Part shown: piece by piece, positions 48,908 to 61,088 of the stretch
Layout: the number at the start of each line of letters is the position of its first letter
How positions within the stretch are numbered: position 1 is the stretch's first letter
Assembly: GCA_000787465.1 (NCBI GenBank)
Contig: JSYX01000068.1
Span: forward strand, 24,832 to 88,831
Direction: 5' to 3'
Origin: Thermomucor indicae-seudaticae
Lineage: Eukaryota > Mucoromycota > Mucoromycetes > Mucorales > Lichtheimiaceae
DNA: 64,000 nt
Notes under the pieces: model-generated
Database searches by the model: none
What the model was told of the DNA's origin: nothing
What the model saw: only the letters and a program-made list of their open reading frames with translations
Position numbers and translations under genes: made by a program

Positions 48908-49245
48908 ATCAACCGAACGCACATGTCTCTTTCTTCTCTTTCCCTTTTTCTTTCGAGGTCGCATAATGCCAGCTCAATGAAAAGAAAATCCTTTTTCTTA
49001 CACACGTACTATTTTTCCTTTTGCTCCAAATATTTTTTCCTTGTACAGAATCTTTTTCCATATTTCCGTCTTCAATATCCTTGAATAAAATGTAAAAAGA
49101 TTGCAAAAACACTGTATTTTGCTCTTGGCTAACGATCAAGAAGTCTTTATTACTTTCTGTTGTCAGCAAAAAATTTAAGCAATGAGTTCGACAACTATAA
49201 GACAGATCATGAGTCAAACATTCATGTCCAAAACGCCTTCCTTCC
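48908..49245. other. Convergent 3' region of H2B and uL15 genes
   Basis: About 340 bp, T-rich, with AATAAAATG (49084) as a likely H2B poly(A) signal. No gene seen. Confidence 0.5.
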
Positions 49246-49982
49246 TTATCGCGACAACTTACCACCACCAGCAGCCTTGATCTTTTCCTCAGCGCGACGA
49301 GACACGTAACGAGTGCGGACAATGACGGGCTGAGTAATTCTACCCTTACCCAGCACCTTGCCGTAACCCTAATTCATGCAAAGTATTTTAGAATATCTAA
49401 CAGAAAGCCCACAACATGATACATTGAAACTTACATTTTCAAGAGCATCAATGACAGGAACCTTTTCAGTGTTCTTGTACTTCTCACGGACACCCTCGCC
49501 GGCCAAAGTCCAGATCTTGTCCAGGTTCACAACGGGACGCCAGTACTGGTTGCGCTTCAAGTGGAAATGACGCATACCGACTTTACCAAAGTAACCAGGA
49601 TGGTACTTGTCCATGTTGATGCGGTGGTGGTGCTGACCACCAGCAAGACCACGACCACCAGGATGCTTACGGTGCTTGCCTAATTATTATCAAGGTCACC
49701 ATGTACATCCCGAACCGGAATGGTTGTTTTCGACATTACCGACGCGACCGTGACCAGCCGAGACGTGACCACGCTTCTTTCTGTTGTGATGGAAACGGGT
49801 AGGCTACATGCGTTACATTATGTCTCATTAGCGAACATTCCGAAGAAAAATCAGTGTGCAGAGGCACGGGTTCATCGATCTGTTTTTTCCCAATCCATGG
49901 CGGCATTCGTCCATCCATCCATCCAAGTTTGGACCGTATCGAGCTACAGATCAGATCCACCCTGTGGCTAGACTCTTACCAT
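49246..49982 (-). CDS. 60S ribosomal protein uL15 (L27a/L28)
   Basis: Exons 49980-49982 (the ATG alone), 49740-49803, 49435-49679 and 49246-49368 give 144 residues. After the ATG-only exon comes [20 protein letters not shown], then [40 protein letters not shown], and in the last exon [20 protein letters not shown] to GGGKLSR. These match yeast Rpl28 block by block (yeast 149 residues). uL15 sits near the exit tunnel of the large subunit. The start is supported by the perfect ATG|GTAAGAG donor and by homology starting at residue 2. Confidence 0.95.
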
Positions 49983-50232
49983 AGCGTAACTCCTTGTGGG
50001 TAAGGGAAAAGAGGGAGTCCATGATATGGCTCACACCTGCCTCTTCTGCCCGGCAATTCAGATCCCGACAACAAATGCACATATCAAAGATGCATTTTTG
50101 ACAAACAAACTTGTTATTACAAACAAAAAAGAACGTTGCAATGCGATCTACATTGATCTTATCAATCAACATATTATATATGGAAGGTGAATTAGTTGTT
50201 AAGAAGCTTGTATGAATATATTTCTGCCTTTT

Positions 50233-51437
50233 TTAGCCGGGAGGCAACAAGGTGGCATCCACTGCTTCCGTTTCTTCGTACGAATGCTCAGTCTGAGGCT
50301 CGTAGTGATCATGGACAGGAGATCGAGGCATTGCCATAACGCCTAGTATTGCCAATCCTTTAGAAATACAGAGGAAAATCCAGGCTAGATTCCCCATCAT
50401 ACCTGTTCTCGAGGCTTCCAGAATACCGAACGGTTTGCACAGCTTCATAAACGATGTGATACGGCTGGGCTTGGCACACATCTCGATGACTACCGAATCC
50501 GACGATACATCCACGACTTTGCCGTCGAAAAGCCGAGTCAGCTCAGTAAGAGCACGCAAATGCGAGAAAGTCTCTCGCAATGCCTCAGAACGAGTCAATT
50601 CGGTGGAGCTCTATGTATATTGTTAACTTATTGATGAGACCAAATTTATATGCTCGATTTTTACCTCTTCATAATTTGTCAAATTTTCGTCTTCAAATTC
50701 CACTTCGTCATCCAACTTAGCGGTGGGTAATTGTTCGTGCAAATGCTCAGGTCCCAAAATAGACACCTTGATCAGCAGCAATTCTCGTTCGATTAATTTA
50801 GTCTTTGTGTAGTCCAAAACTGCCCACACGGGAACCTATCCAATAACGGCGTTAATGTCACCCCTTGTTTGTCTCTTCCCTATCCGTTAATCATTACCAG
50901 ATCCTCCAGTTGTCGTCTTGCTTGTTCGATCTGGACGTTACGGCCATTAAAGACAATGGTCATCCTTGACAGGTCAGGCACTTCGGTGTTTGCAACGACC
51001 AGTGACTCAATGTTAAACCCACGTGCTGCCAGAATACCAGATACTCGGCTAAGGACACCCGGTTCGTTCTGCACAAGACAATTGAGAATATGCCGGGTCT
51101 CTGGTGCCTTGCTCGGAGGAGGAGTATTATACAAGATGTTCGAGACAGCTTCTTCAACGGAGGGTTCCGGAACGGCAGGAACAGGGCCGAAACGTCGTTG
51201 ACGCAAATGCTTCTTGAAGGACATTGCTGACGTTGCCGAGCTAGGTTCGGATCCACGGTTCGACATCCATCGTTGTTGACCCGTGAAAGCTGGTAATCGC
51301 CATGCAGGATTTATTATCCGGTGTTGAGGCTATACATACAAAGAGGTTTGTCAGAAGTCACTTGCTATAAAAGTACTATAATGAGTGTCCGATCTTACAA
51401 GATGTCCCCTCAACGCAGTTGCTGCTGTACGCAACAT
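50233..51437 (-). CDS. ILV6: Acetolactate synthase regulatory (small) subunit, mitochondrial
   Basis: Exons 51399-51437, 50898-51329, 50665-50835, 50403-50610 and 50233-50342 give 319 residues. The 39-nt first exon encodes MLRTAATALRGHL, a typical mitochondrial presequence, continued by PQHRIINPAWRLPAFTGQQR. The ACT domain follows (HILNCLVQNEPGVLSRVSGI, then NIESLVVANTEVPDLSRMT), and the C-terminal regulatory domain (LRALTELTRLFDGKVVDVSS, EMCAKPSRITSFMKL, ASRTGVMAMPRSP). It binds valine and controls the catalytic Ilv2 subunit at the first step of valine/isoleucine synthesis in the matrix. All joints are in phase. Confidence 0.96.
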
Positions 51438-51623
51438 TGTGAAAGGGATCTGTCAGAGAAAAGGCACTGGGTATGCTGGTTTTTAAACAGCTGTAAATTT
51501 TGCGGGGACCACAGTGATTCACTCTGACACACTTCTCATTGGTTCCCTTCACACAGGCACCGAAAGATGTTGGCCACTCTGCACTTTGCTATCTTTATTA
51601 TATTCGATCAAACAAAACGTTTA

Positions 51624-52794
51624 TCAATGGATACTAGCATCAGCTCCTGGGAAATAGATAGGCAGTAATTCTTCATTATATGTAGCAAGCATTAGTAAAC
51701 CTTGTTCCTTCGAAGCGCTGACAAAAAGACACTTGCCTTGATAGATCTTCTTGTCTTGCTCGTTAAACAAGCAGAATATGACTTTATCAATCTATACAAA
51801 CTTTATCTTATCGAGGTCCCTTTTCTTCTCTGGTCTATTGGAAACTTACTGTATCACGACCTGCCAGTTCATTTTTCTCGAGGTACCGTCGCACGGTACC
51901 CAAAGCGACGTTGGCTGCCCTTTCTTTATCGTACCCGTACACGCCCGTCGCAATACACGGGAACGCAATGGACCGCAATCCATTCTGCTCCAGTACTTTG
52001 AGGCATCGTTGATAACAGCTTGTCAATACTGATTTTAGCTCTCGGCGTGGGCCGACCGTATGAATGACGTCTATATACAATAGAGAACGTTACGAATATT
52101 AAGCCCAACTTGGCATAACGAGACAACGTACGTTTAGCTGGAAGATTGTAGCCTATAATACAAGTTTGTTCAGTTGGGACCATCCATAAGCACCCACCTT
52201 AAAGAAGTCTTACCCTTCGTGATTTTGGCGTCCTACGATCCTTGTTTATGAATATGCTTACTGCATTTTTAGCTTTGTGACACTTACCCCGTCTTCGCAA
52301 CCATGCAACGTCCTGCATTCGGCCAATAGCTGTGGCCCTGCAGCACTTTACAGCAGGAATTTCAACTTTTTAAAAATTCATAACTCGATATACATTAAAA
52401 ACTTGACTTACGCATGAATAGCACCATCCACTTGACATATCGACCCGTCAATAACCCATGCCTTCGGTGCGCTTTATTTCGACTTACCACCGCCACCACC
52501 TAAGAGTGTGTTATTGGCAGCATTCACTACATCAAAACCGTCAACGTCACTTCACATGACCGGCGACCAAACCTCATGTCATACCAATGGCATCGACTTT
52601 CAGTTTGGTAATGTCTTCAGCACTGGAAAAAGAGGCGTGTCAGCCACTCAAGTAGCACGCTGATCTCGACAATTATGCAACCTCAAAGAGACTTTGCTAG
52701 CCAGTTTACGTAAAGCCTCTTGGCTCAATCGAGATTGCTCGTGTGCATAAAGCTCCTTCAAATGCGCAAGCCCACGTTCAGCAATTGTGGCCAT
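51624..52794 (-). CDS. Macrodomain (ADP-ribose / O-acetyl-ADP-ribose binding) protein
   Basis: Nine exons: 52682-52794, 52585-52622, 52488-52526, 52412-52430 (19 nt), 52288-52345, 52214-52232 (19 nt), 52132-52152 (21 nt), 51850-52070, 51624-51791; 231 residues with all phases consistent. The spliced product reads EDITKLKVDAIVNAANNTLL, GGGGVDGAIHAAAGPQLLAE, then AKITKGYNLPAKHVIHTVGP and SIAFPCIATGVYGYDKERAA, the complete macroD-type pattern with the catalytic Asn-Ala-Ala-Asn and GVYGYP-like loops (here GVYGYD). The family removes ADP-ribose from proteins or deacetylates OAADPr. The last about 40 residues (after KIYQG) are less certain. Confidence 0.92.
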
Positions 52795-52938
52795 TGTTTA
52801 TTACGAAGGAAAAAAGAAGTGCGGAGAAAACCGCACGCATGAATAACGTAACCAATGGAAAAGGATCGAACGCGAGCATTGTTCAAAGCTACGGTGGTTG
52901 GGTCTCAAAAGAAAAAGAGTCGAGCAATACAAGTAGGT

Positions 52939-54600
<1,662 letters not shown>

Positions 54601-54880
54601 TACGAGTTGGCGATGTGGAAAGAGTGGTCAAGAGAAGCCGTGGGCGAATTGCTCATGTGGCCCCAAGTGAATCCGGAGATTGAAACATTGAAACGGATCC
54701 GGTAAAGTGTGAAACAAGGATAGGCGCTTTTTGCGTTCCTCCGGATAAAGTTCAACGGCTCCTGAACTGCATGCATTACAGCTGCAAGATAAACGAAGAA
54801 TAACACATACTACTTCTTGATATTCACAAGCGAAGATCTTGTGGTGTCTTCTTATTTACAAGCATATCATATGCATGACA

Positions 54881-57131
54881 TTACAGCTCAAATATCAAAT
54901 TGTTATGAATTGCCGTAATAGTAACGTGGGTGTTCTTAATTCTCTAGCATAAATCGTGGACGTAAATGGGTTTTGTAGTCAAACTGGAGCCAGTGAAGTT
55001 ACATACCTCTGATCGCTTGGACAAAGCCATGGAATAACAAGACTTATTCGCCATCTCAACATAGCACACCGGTTCATCCGTTGCTAAGTCCCATGCAAAC
55101 CGGATACCCAGAACCTAGAAACCATTAAGATCGTAGTATTATCCATCTATTTTGTTGCTTACTGCATCGTGTCCAAAGAAATCTTTAACATCCTCCTCAT
55201 CAATATCGCTTCCAGCAATTCCCCGAATACATACAGCATTTTCAGACTAGTCTTTCGGTGTCAGTAACATAAGCACTATGGGAAGTTTGCGTCCGGTAAC
55301 TTACCAAGTTTTCTTTTGATCCGTTATCTCCACGATTGTCATGAAGTGCCATTTCGGCCAATTGGCTTTCCATTTTGGCAGCAATATACCCTCTCCAGGT
55401 ATCACTGTCGCTACTCTCCTCAGTAGCTGTTTGCTCTTGAACCGGTTGCGAGGCTAATTCCGCATATTCTTCTTCAACACCGACACAACCGTGGTCAGCG
55501 TTTAGTTCTTTTTGATGCCGGCGTTTCACCTGCAGATAGCCATCCCAGACACAGTCCTCTGTCGATGTTGTCTGCGATTCGGTCACGACTCGCGGGATAT
55601 CAGGAATGGTTTCCTGGCATGAGCCATAGCTCATACCTGCGGAAACTATTTCAGTGCTGATACGCTTCTGATTGATTCTGAATAAAAGGTAGCCATAAGC
55701 TGCGTCCACGAGATTGAAGTGCCATAAACCCTCGAATGACTGGTCATCAGGCGTTTCCATGTCGAGTGTATGTTTTAAGCAACGCCTGTCATTGATAGAG
55801 CTTGGCGCTACATGAGTGATGACAGAAAGTGTATTGTGCAGGTATACATTGTCACGCTCGCTACAGCATAGTATGTTAGTTTTCAAGGAGACTTTCAAGA
55901 CGTACTTCAATACTTGCGAATGAAACTGTTGGTTCTGGCTAAACATTGAGTTCCATTCGCGAATATAGGCCTCTCGGGAGTCCAGCATGCGGTTATAGTA
56001 ATGTTCTTTCATGGAATGAAGAGCATACTCATTATATGATATCGCGTATCTTAAATGCAGTCCTCCAGATATCGTAAAGTCGACCTGGCATGGCTCAGTA
56101 AAGATTGAGTACAACGTGTAACTAAGCTTACTTTTAGAACGGACGCCAGCTGGGATATCAGTGGCTCTTGGGCAGGATTCGTGTGCACCAAAAGCATCCT
56201 CGTTTCTGCATCACTATAGACCTGGTTCCTGCATCAGAAAGCCATGGAAATGCTGGAAGTTCCGCGAAAACCAGTACCTCTTTGGCAGTCTCCACAAGCT
56301 CACCCATCTTAAGGGCAGTCATCCATGCAACGCCTTCTTCTCCTCCGACCAAACCGGTGGGGCCTGCAAGATAACAAATCTTCGTTTAGCTCACGGTTAT
56401 TGACGCCGACGGTACATAATGTATCACACCTGTTGCACGATGATCGAAGAATTTTTCCTGTATCAATGCTCCACCGATGCCAAAAAGCCGCAAGTCCAAT
56501 GCGCCCGCTTTAAGGACGACTGTATGACTTTGATCCAGTATATGTAGGTTCGGTATGTGATATCTGTTTTTTCTGAGCAACTCCACAACCCAGAGATCGT
56601 CACATGCTCCCCATGTTGTGTAAACAGGCACGTCCAACCGTTTCACACCAGAGAGGAAATCAGGAAATTCAGACAGCACATCGGGCGACTCGTTTACAAT
56701 CTGCCGCAGTTCGTCACTGCTCAAGTTTGACAGTCGGATACCGTCTTCTCGCGGAATCACAGTAGTGTGCTGCAATATCGCTTTTAAAGTCCTAACAACG
56801 AAGCCTTCATGAGTTGCATGAAACGAGATTTATATGGATTCAAGCTTACTTGTTGCTTAAACGATGCAGACTTGATCTTTCTAGCAAGAAGGATGAAGTT
56901 ATTACGACACTGAGTCATTAAGACTCTCGTACATCTATACCATAGAATCCAAAGTCGCCGGTATGCAAGACGTACTGCGCACCTGTCTCTTGGGCAAGCC
57001 GATTGATTCGAGACAGTTCGCCTGGATTACGAAGTCATTATTACGCGTCCAGTCGACCTGACAAGACTGCTCAAGATGATACCCCTCAAATCTGCGATAC
57101 AAAGTATACGTGCGCCGTCGTAGTTAAACAT
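54881..57131 (-). CDS. DUF2433-type calcineurin-like phosphoesterase with C-terminal RRM-like segment
   Basis: Eleven exons: 57083-57131, 56941-57021, 56850-56880, 56430-56791, 56278-56363, 56132-56221, 55906-56084, 55305-55860, 55163-55246, 55007-55114, 54881-54943; 562 residues, in phase. The N-terminal part, ARILCIADLRGELSRINRLA and YVLHTGDFGFYE, has the metal-binding phosphoesterase motifs (D-x-R-G, GD); VYTTWGACDD, FGIGGAL and LLVHTNP supply later ligands, and DFTISGGLHLRYAIS follows. The fungal family (DUF2433) is uncharacterised. The C-terminal exons add SENAVCIRGIAGSDIDEEDV, VLGIRFAWDL and CYVEMANKSCYSMALSKRSE, an RRM-like beta-alpha-beta pattern suggesting RNA binding. The start at 57131 is the first in-frame ATG, just before the first motif; an upstream exon cannot be excluded. 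Confidence 0.85.
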
Positions 57132-57482
57132 CCCTCCCGTATCAAACGTATAGTCAAAGTCTTCTGCATGGTAAATATCCACTTAGAGCTTGTCAAAGAA
57201 GAAACAAGTCCTCGAATTCACCTTGCGTCAGAAGACCGTAAGAGGTTGGAGAGTAGGGCGAATTCATGCAGGTAGAATAATCGAAAGAGAAAGAAGACAA
57301 GAAGGGAAAGAAGTTCCAAAATTCATTTGATCTCAACGCATGATTGTCGCACAAGAGGAAAACTCCATGTCAACAAATGAGCCGCTTTATTACCCACTTC
57401 TGAACACTGCGAACCGTCTGAGCCACATGATATGTCGAGAAAAAGGCAAAGTGCAGAAAGAAAGAAATGAAATAGTATTCGC
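57132..57482. other. Phosphoesterase promoter / eL6 3' end
   Basis: 350 bp with no gene; the 3' region of eL6 lies at its right side. Confidence 0.4.
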
Positions 57483-58318
57483 TTAGAACTTCATGGCATG
57501 AGGGAACTGGCCCTTGGACAGACCGAAGGTGGAAGCCAAGTACTGAGTGAGGAAGGGAGTCTTGCCAACAATTTCCAGAATAGCCTTGTCAACGGCCTTC
57601 TGGTCAGCGACACGGGACTCAGAGATAGCAGCCTTTTTCTAAGCGAAACATAGTAAGCACTATCGCATATTGTTTCCTTCTTTCTGCTGTCTCTCTACCT
57701 CTTCACCCTCAAGGAACTCCTTGTCCTTCTTAGCAACCTTCTTGCCGAAGTATTGGTCGTTGAACTTTTCGTCGATCTATATCCATACAGCTTAACTCAG
57801 TGCCACCGTCTTCCAGAAGTTTTGCTCATTTCCCACGTTACCTTGACAGAGGAGATGTCAATCTTGGTCGAAGTGGCAATAACGTAGGCCTGGTTGACAC
57901 GGCGCAGAGGAACACCGTTAATCTTGAAGGGACCAGTAACGAGAAGAAGACCGCTCTCGAGCTGCTTCAAGACAACCACGCGCTTGCCGCGGTAGCGACC
58001 GGCCAACAGAATGACAACGGTGCCAGGGGTGATCGAGGCGCGGAGGGAAGCGGTCTTGCGTGATTTGCGCGAGACTTTAGCCTTTGGAACATCCTCCGCA
58101 GGGTAGAAACGGGGAGCCTTCTGGGCAGGAATGACGCGCTTGCCACCATTCTTCGGACCCTTGACTTCCACAGTCTTGTCGGCAACAGCAGTCTGCTTCG
58201 TGAGAGGAGCAACAGCCTTCTTGTTGCGCTTGTGCAGAAGTCTCTTATGGTTCATGATCGAACGGCTGAAGCGGGTGACGCCAGGAACAAGGAAGCTGTT
58301 TCTAGGTGCGTGCGGCAT
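57483..58318 (-). CDS. 60S ribosomal protein eL6
   Basis: Exons 57842-58318, 57699-57776 and 57483-57638 give 236 residues. A basic N-terminal extension ([33 protein letters not shown]) precedes the KOW-type core: [59 protein letters not shown], then [20 protein letters not shown], and the C-terminal helix to FPHAMKF. It binds 25-28S rRNA on the solvent side of the large subunit. The product is intermediate in length between yeast (176) and human (288) eL6; the N-terminal extension resembles other fungal and animal proteins. Confidence 0.95.
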
Positions 58319-59203
58319 GGTTTTACGCTACATATATCCATAGAATAAAAACTGCATCAGTCCAAAGCCGTCCATTGTTCCACATAACGCATTCTGCTGA
58401 AGTTTATTGCCCTTTCGTTACAACCCCTTCCCGATTCAAAATGTCCAACCATCTCGAGTAATGCTGACAACATGCTGAACCTTCTATATGCTGATCTATC
58501 CATCCATCCATCCACGAATATGCTGATTTTATTATTGTTGTATACACGGTCGGTTCACATAATGACCAATTAGCGAGATGCGATCTTCGCGTTTTCGATC
58601 ACTTTTGTCGTTCGCGCATGTACGGATAGTATCGATGCCATATTGATATTCATCTATGTCTCCCATTTGCCCATCGTCGCTCCCACACCACGTTTCACTT
58701 CACTTTGAATAAGAAAAAGATAGCACAAATACCTTGCGTGGCGAAAAAGAGGATGATTCACATTCGGTTCACTTCGTCAAAATGAGCCCGAGCCCCCTCC
58801 GGAAATTTGCCGGAACTGTGGCCCGGATAAAATTGCAGTGCTTCCTCCATGTTGACCTCAACTTACAGGCTTTCGTTATAAACTATTTGCGATCTTGCTC
58901 CGTTGCGGGAGAATGGTGCTGCATGACGCAAAATACAGCAGCCAAAGGTTTCCAAAATGCGTACACTGCAACACAGACATGGAGGACCTTTTTCCCGGCA
59001 CAAGAGGAAAAAACATTCGTTCCATTGTTCCAATTCGACTGAAGACATTTAGGTGCCAACCCTGTGTATACACAAAATGACCATGATGTAGAACTAGCTG
59101 CTCTACTAGTGAAACTGTTGTAAAAAAGGGGTGACAGTACGGCACAAAAGCCGTGCATTCCGATATTCCTTGATCCATCACTATAAACAGATCCTCGGCT
59201 TCA
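58319..59203. other. Region between eL6 promoter and F-box gene 3' end
   Basis: 885 bp without a supported gene. CATC/CCAT short repeats at 58498-58514 and a pyrimidine-rich strip belong to the eL6 promoter side; the right side is F-box/WD40 3' DNA. Confidence 0.35.
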
Positions 59204-61088
59204 TCAAGTATCAACAAAGGACCATATCCGAATAGATGAAGCATCGCCAGCATCTGCGTCACGTAAAACGGCAATAATTTTGTCAGAATCAAACTGTAGC
59301 CATTCCATGTTCCACGGTGGAAGTTCCGCTAGACGTTGCTGACCAAGCTCGTTCTCGATGGCCACGAGGTATTCCACTCCGTTAACGAGGCTATTTTCAT
59401 GGTTCGTATGTCCGTGAACAGAGCCATCATGCCCTCGTTTATCTTTCACATAAGGAGAAATATCCCATACTTTGAGTCCACAGCGATCCCCGCTCACCAT
59501 CCGTCCAACGGATGCGTTGATAGCAAGCGCACTGACTTTGCATGTGTGGCCGTACAGCGTCTGTACATAGACGACCTCTATACCGTGGCTGGAGAAATTG
59601 ACATGATATTGCTTGATGGTGTTGTTGGCGTGAGCAGTCGTGAGGTATGGTGCAGAATATGCGAGGGCAGTGATGGGTTCCGTATTATCCTGGCCACTAT
59701 TGGTGTCATGGGATGTAGGAGTGAAAAACAAATTATCATGATGGAGGGCGGTGCAATGTCGTGAACAAAGAATGGTATCCTTTGAAAGAATGATTTCCTA
59801 AGCATTACGATTGAAGCTGGTTAGCGAGGTTTTCAGATATCCATCTACTTTCTTTCTGCGGCGGTACCTGTACGCCAACGGAATATGAGTTCAACCCAAC
59901 AGGCATGCCAAAGCAAACAATCGCGCGCCAGCGATCGCCAAATGTTTGGTCTCCTTGGTGTTCTACGCGTTCTAATTCCACGACTATCGGTTTCCACCGA
60001 ATAGCGCTTTGAAGTTCATAGACAAGACGTAAAGCAACATTGCGTTTTGAGAGATCGATATAAAAAGCCGCCAGCTTCATATCTGATGTACAAGTAATTA
60101 TCATGGGATATGCGATGCCGATGGATTCGACGCTCGTAACACTGGACTTGCGTTGTCGTCTTGGAATATGTACTGCGATCTCCTTGGCGTCGATCCGCAT
60201 TTCATCATGCGTGTACTTTGTGAACTCCCACACCGAAAATCCGCCATTTTCGTATCCTGCTATGAGGCGGTTTACATGAGGCGCCCCTGTACGGGAAGAC
60301 GTTGACTCGAGTTTCAAGCACGTAATGTGACGAACATTGTCAACGCTCGTTGCAAGTCGACCGAGAGGAATGGGAGCCTTTTTCGTTCTGATATGCCAAA
60401 TTTCGATGACAGGTTCGCTTATGTATGCCAAACATAGTGTATCAGAGTTAAACTGCACCAAGGGATCGCTAATATTTGGTAATCGCTGCTGTTTTGCTGT
60501 CGATTCGTCCTTTGTACAATGGACACCGACGTCAAGTTGTGAGATGTGACAGTTGCCTAGCAGACGGAACCGAAGGATAAACACGTCTTATTCGGATGTT
60601 GATAACCCGCTGGAAACAAGTAGGTTTTACCTGTCCGCCAGTTGTGATTCGTTTTGTACATTGTTTTCCACGGCACGCGAGACTGTTGTTTGCTGTGGAA
60701 AGAGACCGGAGAACACCATCCAGAGGTTTGGTGCTGCAAGTTGGTATAACCTCTGTTACCGGGCACCGGTAAATGTCTAAAGCGTCGCAAAAACAAAGGT
60801 TTCCATAGCTGCCGACCACTCTTGATTAAACAAACTACCCATAGCTAATAATGGCTGATTTCGTACCTGTTCATCGTTTGCTAAACGAAACCATGTCTTA
60901 TTGACTTCAGCACAGCGAGATAGATCGCTTGCGGACAGAAAACTGAAAATATGCAGCACGATCTCGTCCGACAATAAAGCGGAAGTGAAATCAATCCTTC
61001 GTTCAATCGAAGTTGATGATCGAGTGGATTGTGCATCCGCAACTAGATGTTGCTTCTGTCGTTTTCGGGGTGGCTCAACCACCGACAT
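59204..61088 (-). CDS. F-box / WD40-repeat protein (SCF substrate receptor)
   Basis: Exons 60867-61088, 60631-60808, 59868-60556 and 59204-59797 give 560 residues. Residues about 38-80 are an F-box (LLSDEIVLHIFSFLSASDLS, CAEVNKTWFRLANDEQ), continued across the first splice by LWKPLFLRRFRHLPVP and VPWKTMYKTNHNWRTG, the segment that follows the F-box in fungal homologues. The rest forms a WD40-like propeller with degenerate repeats (HVNRLIAGYENGGFSVWEFT, TALAYSAPYLTTAHANNTIK, TLYGHTCKVSALAI, VSGDRCGLKVWDIS). It resembles fission yeast Pof10-type receptors, which present targets to the SCF ubiquitin ligase. The substrate is unknown. Confidence 0.85.
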
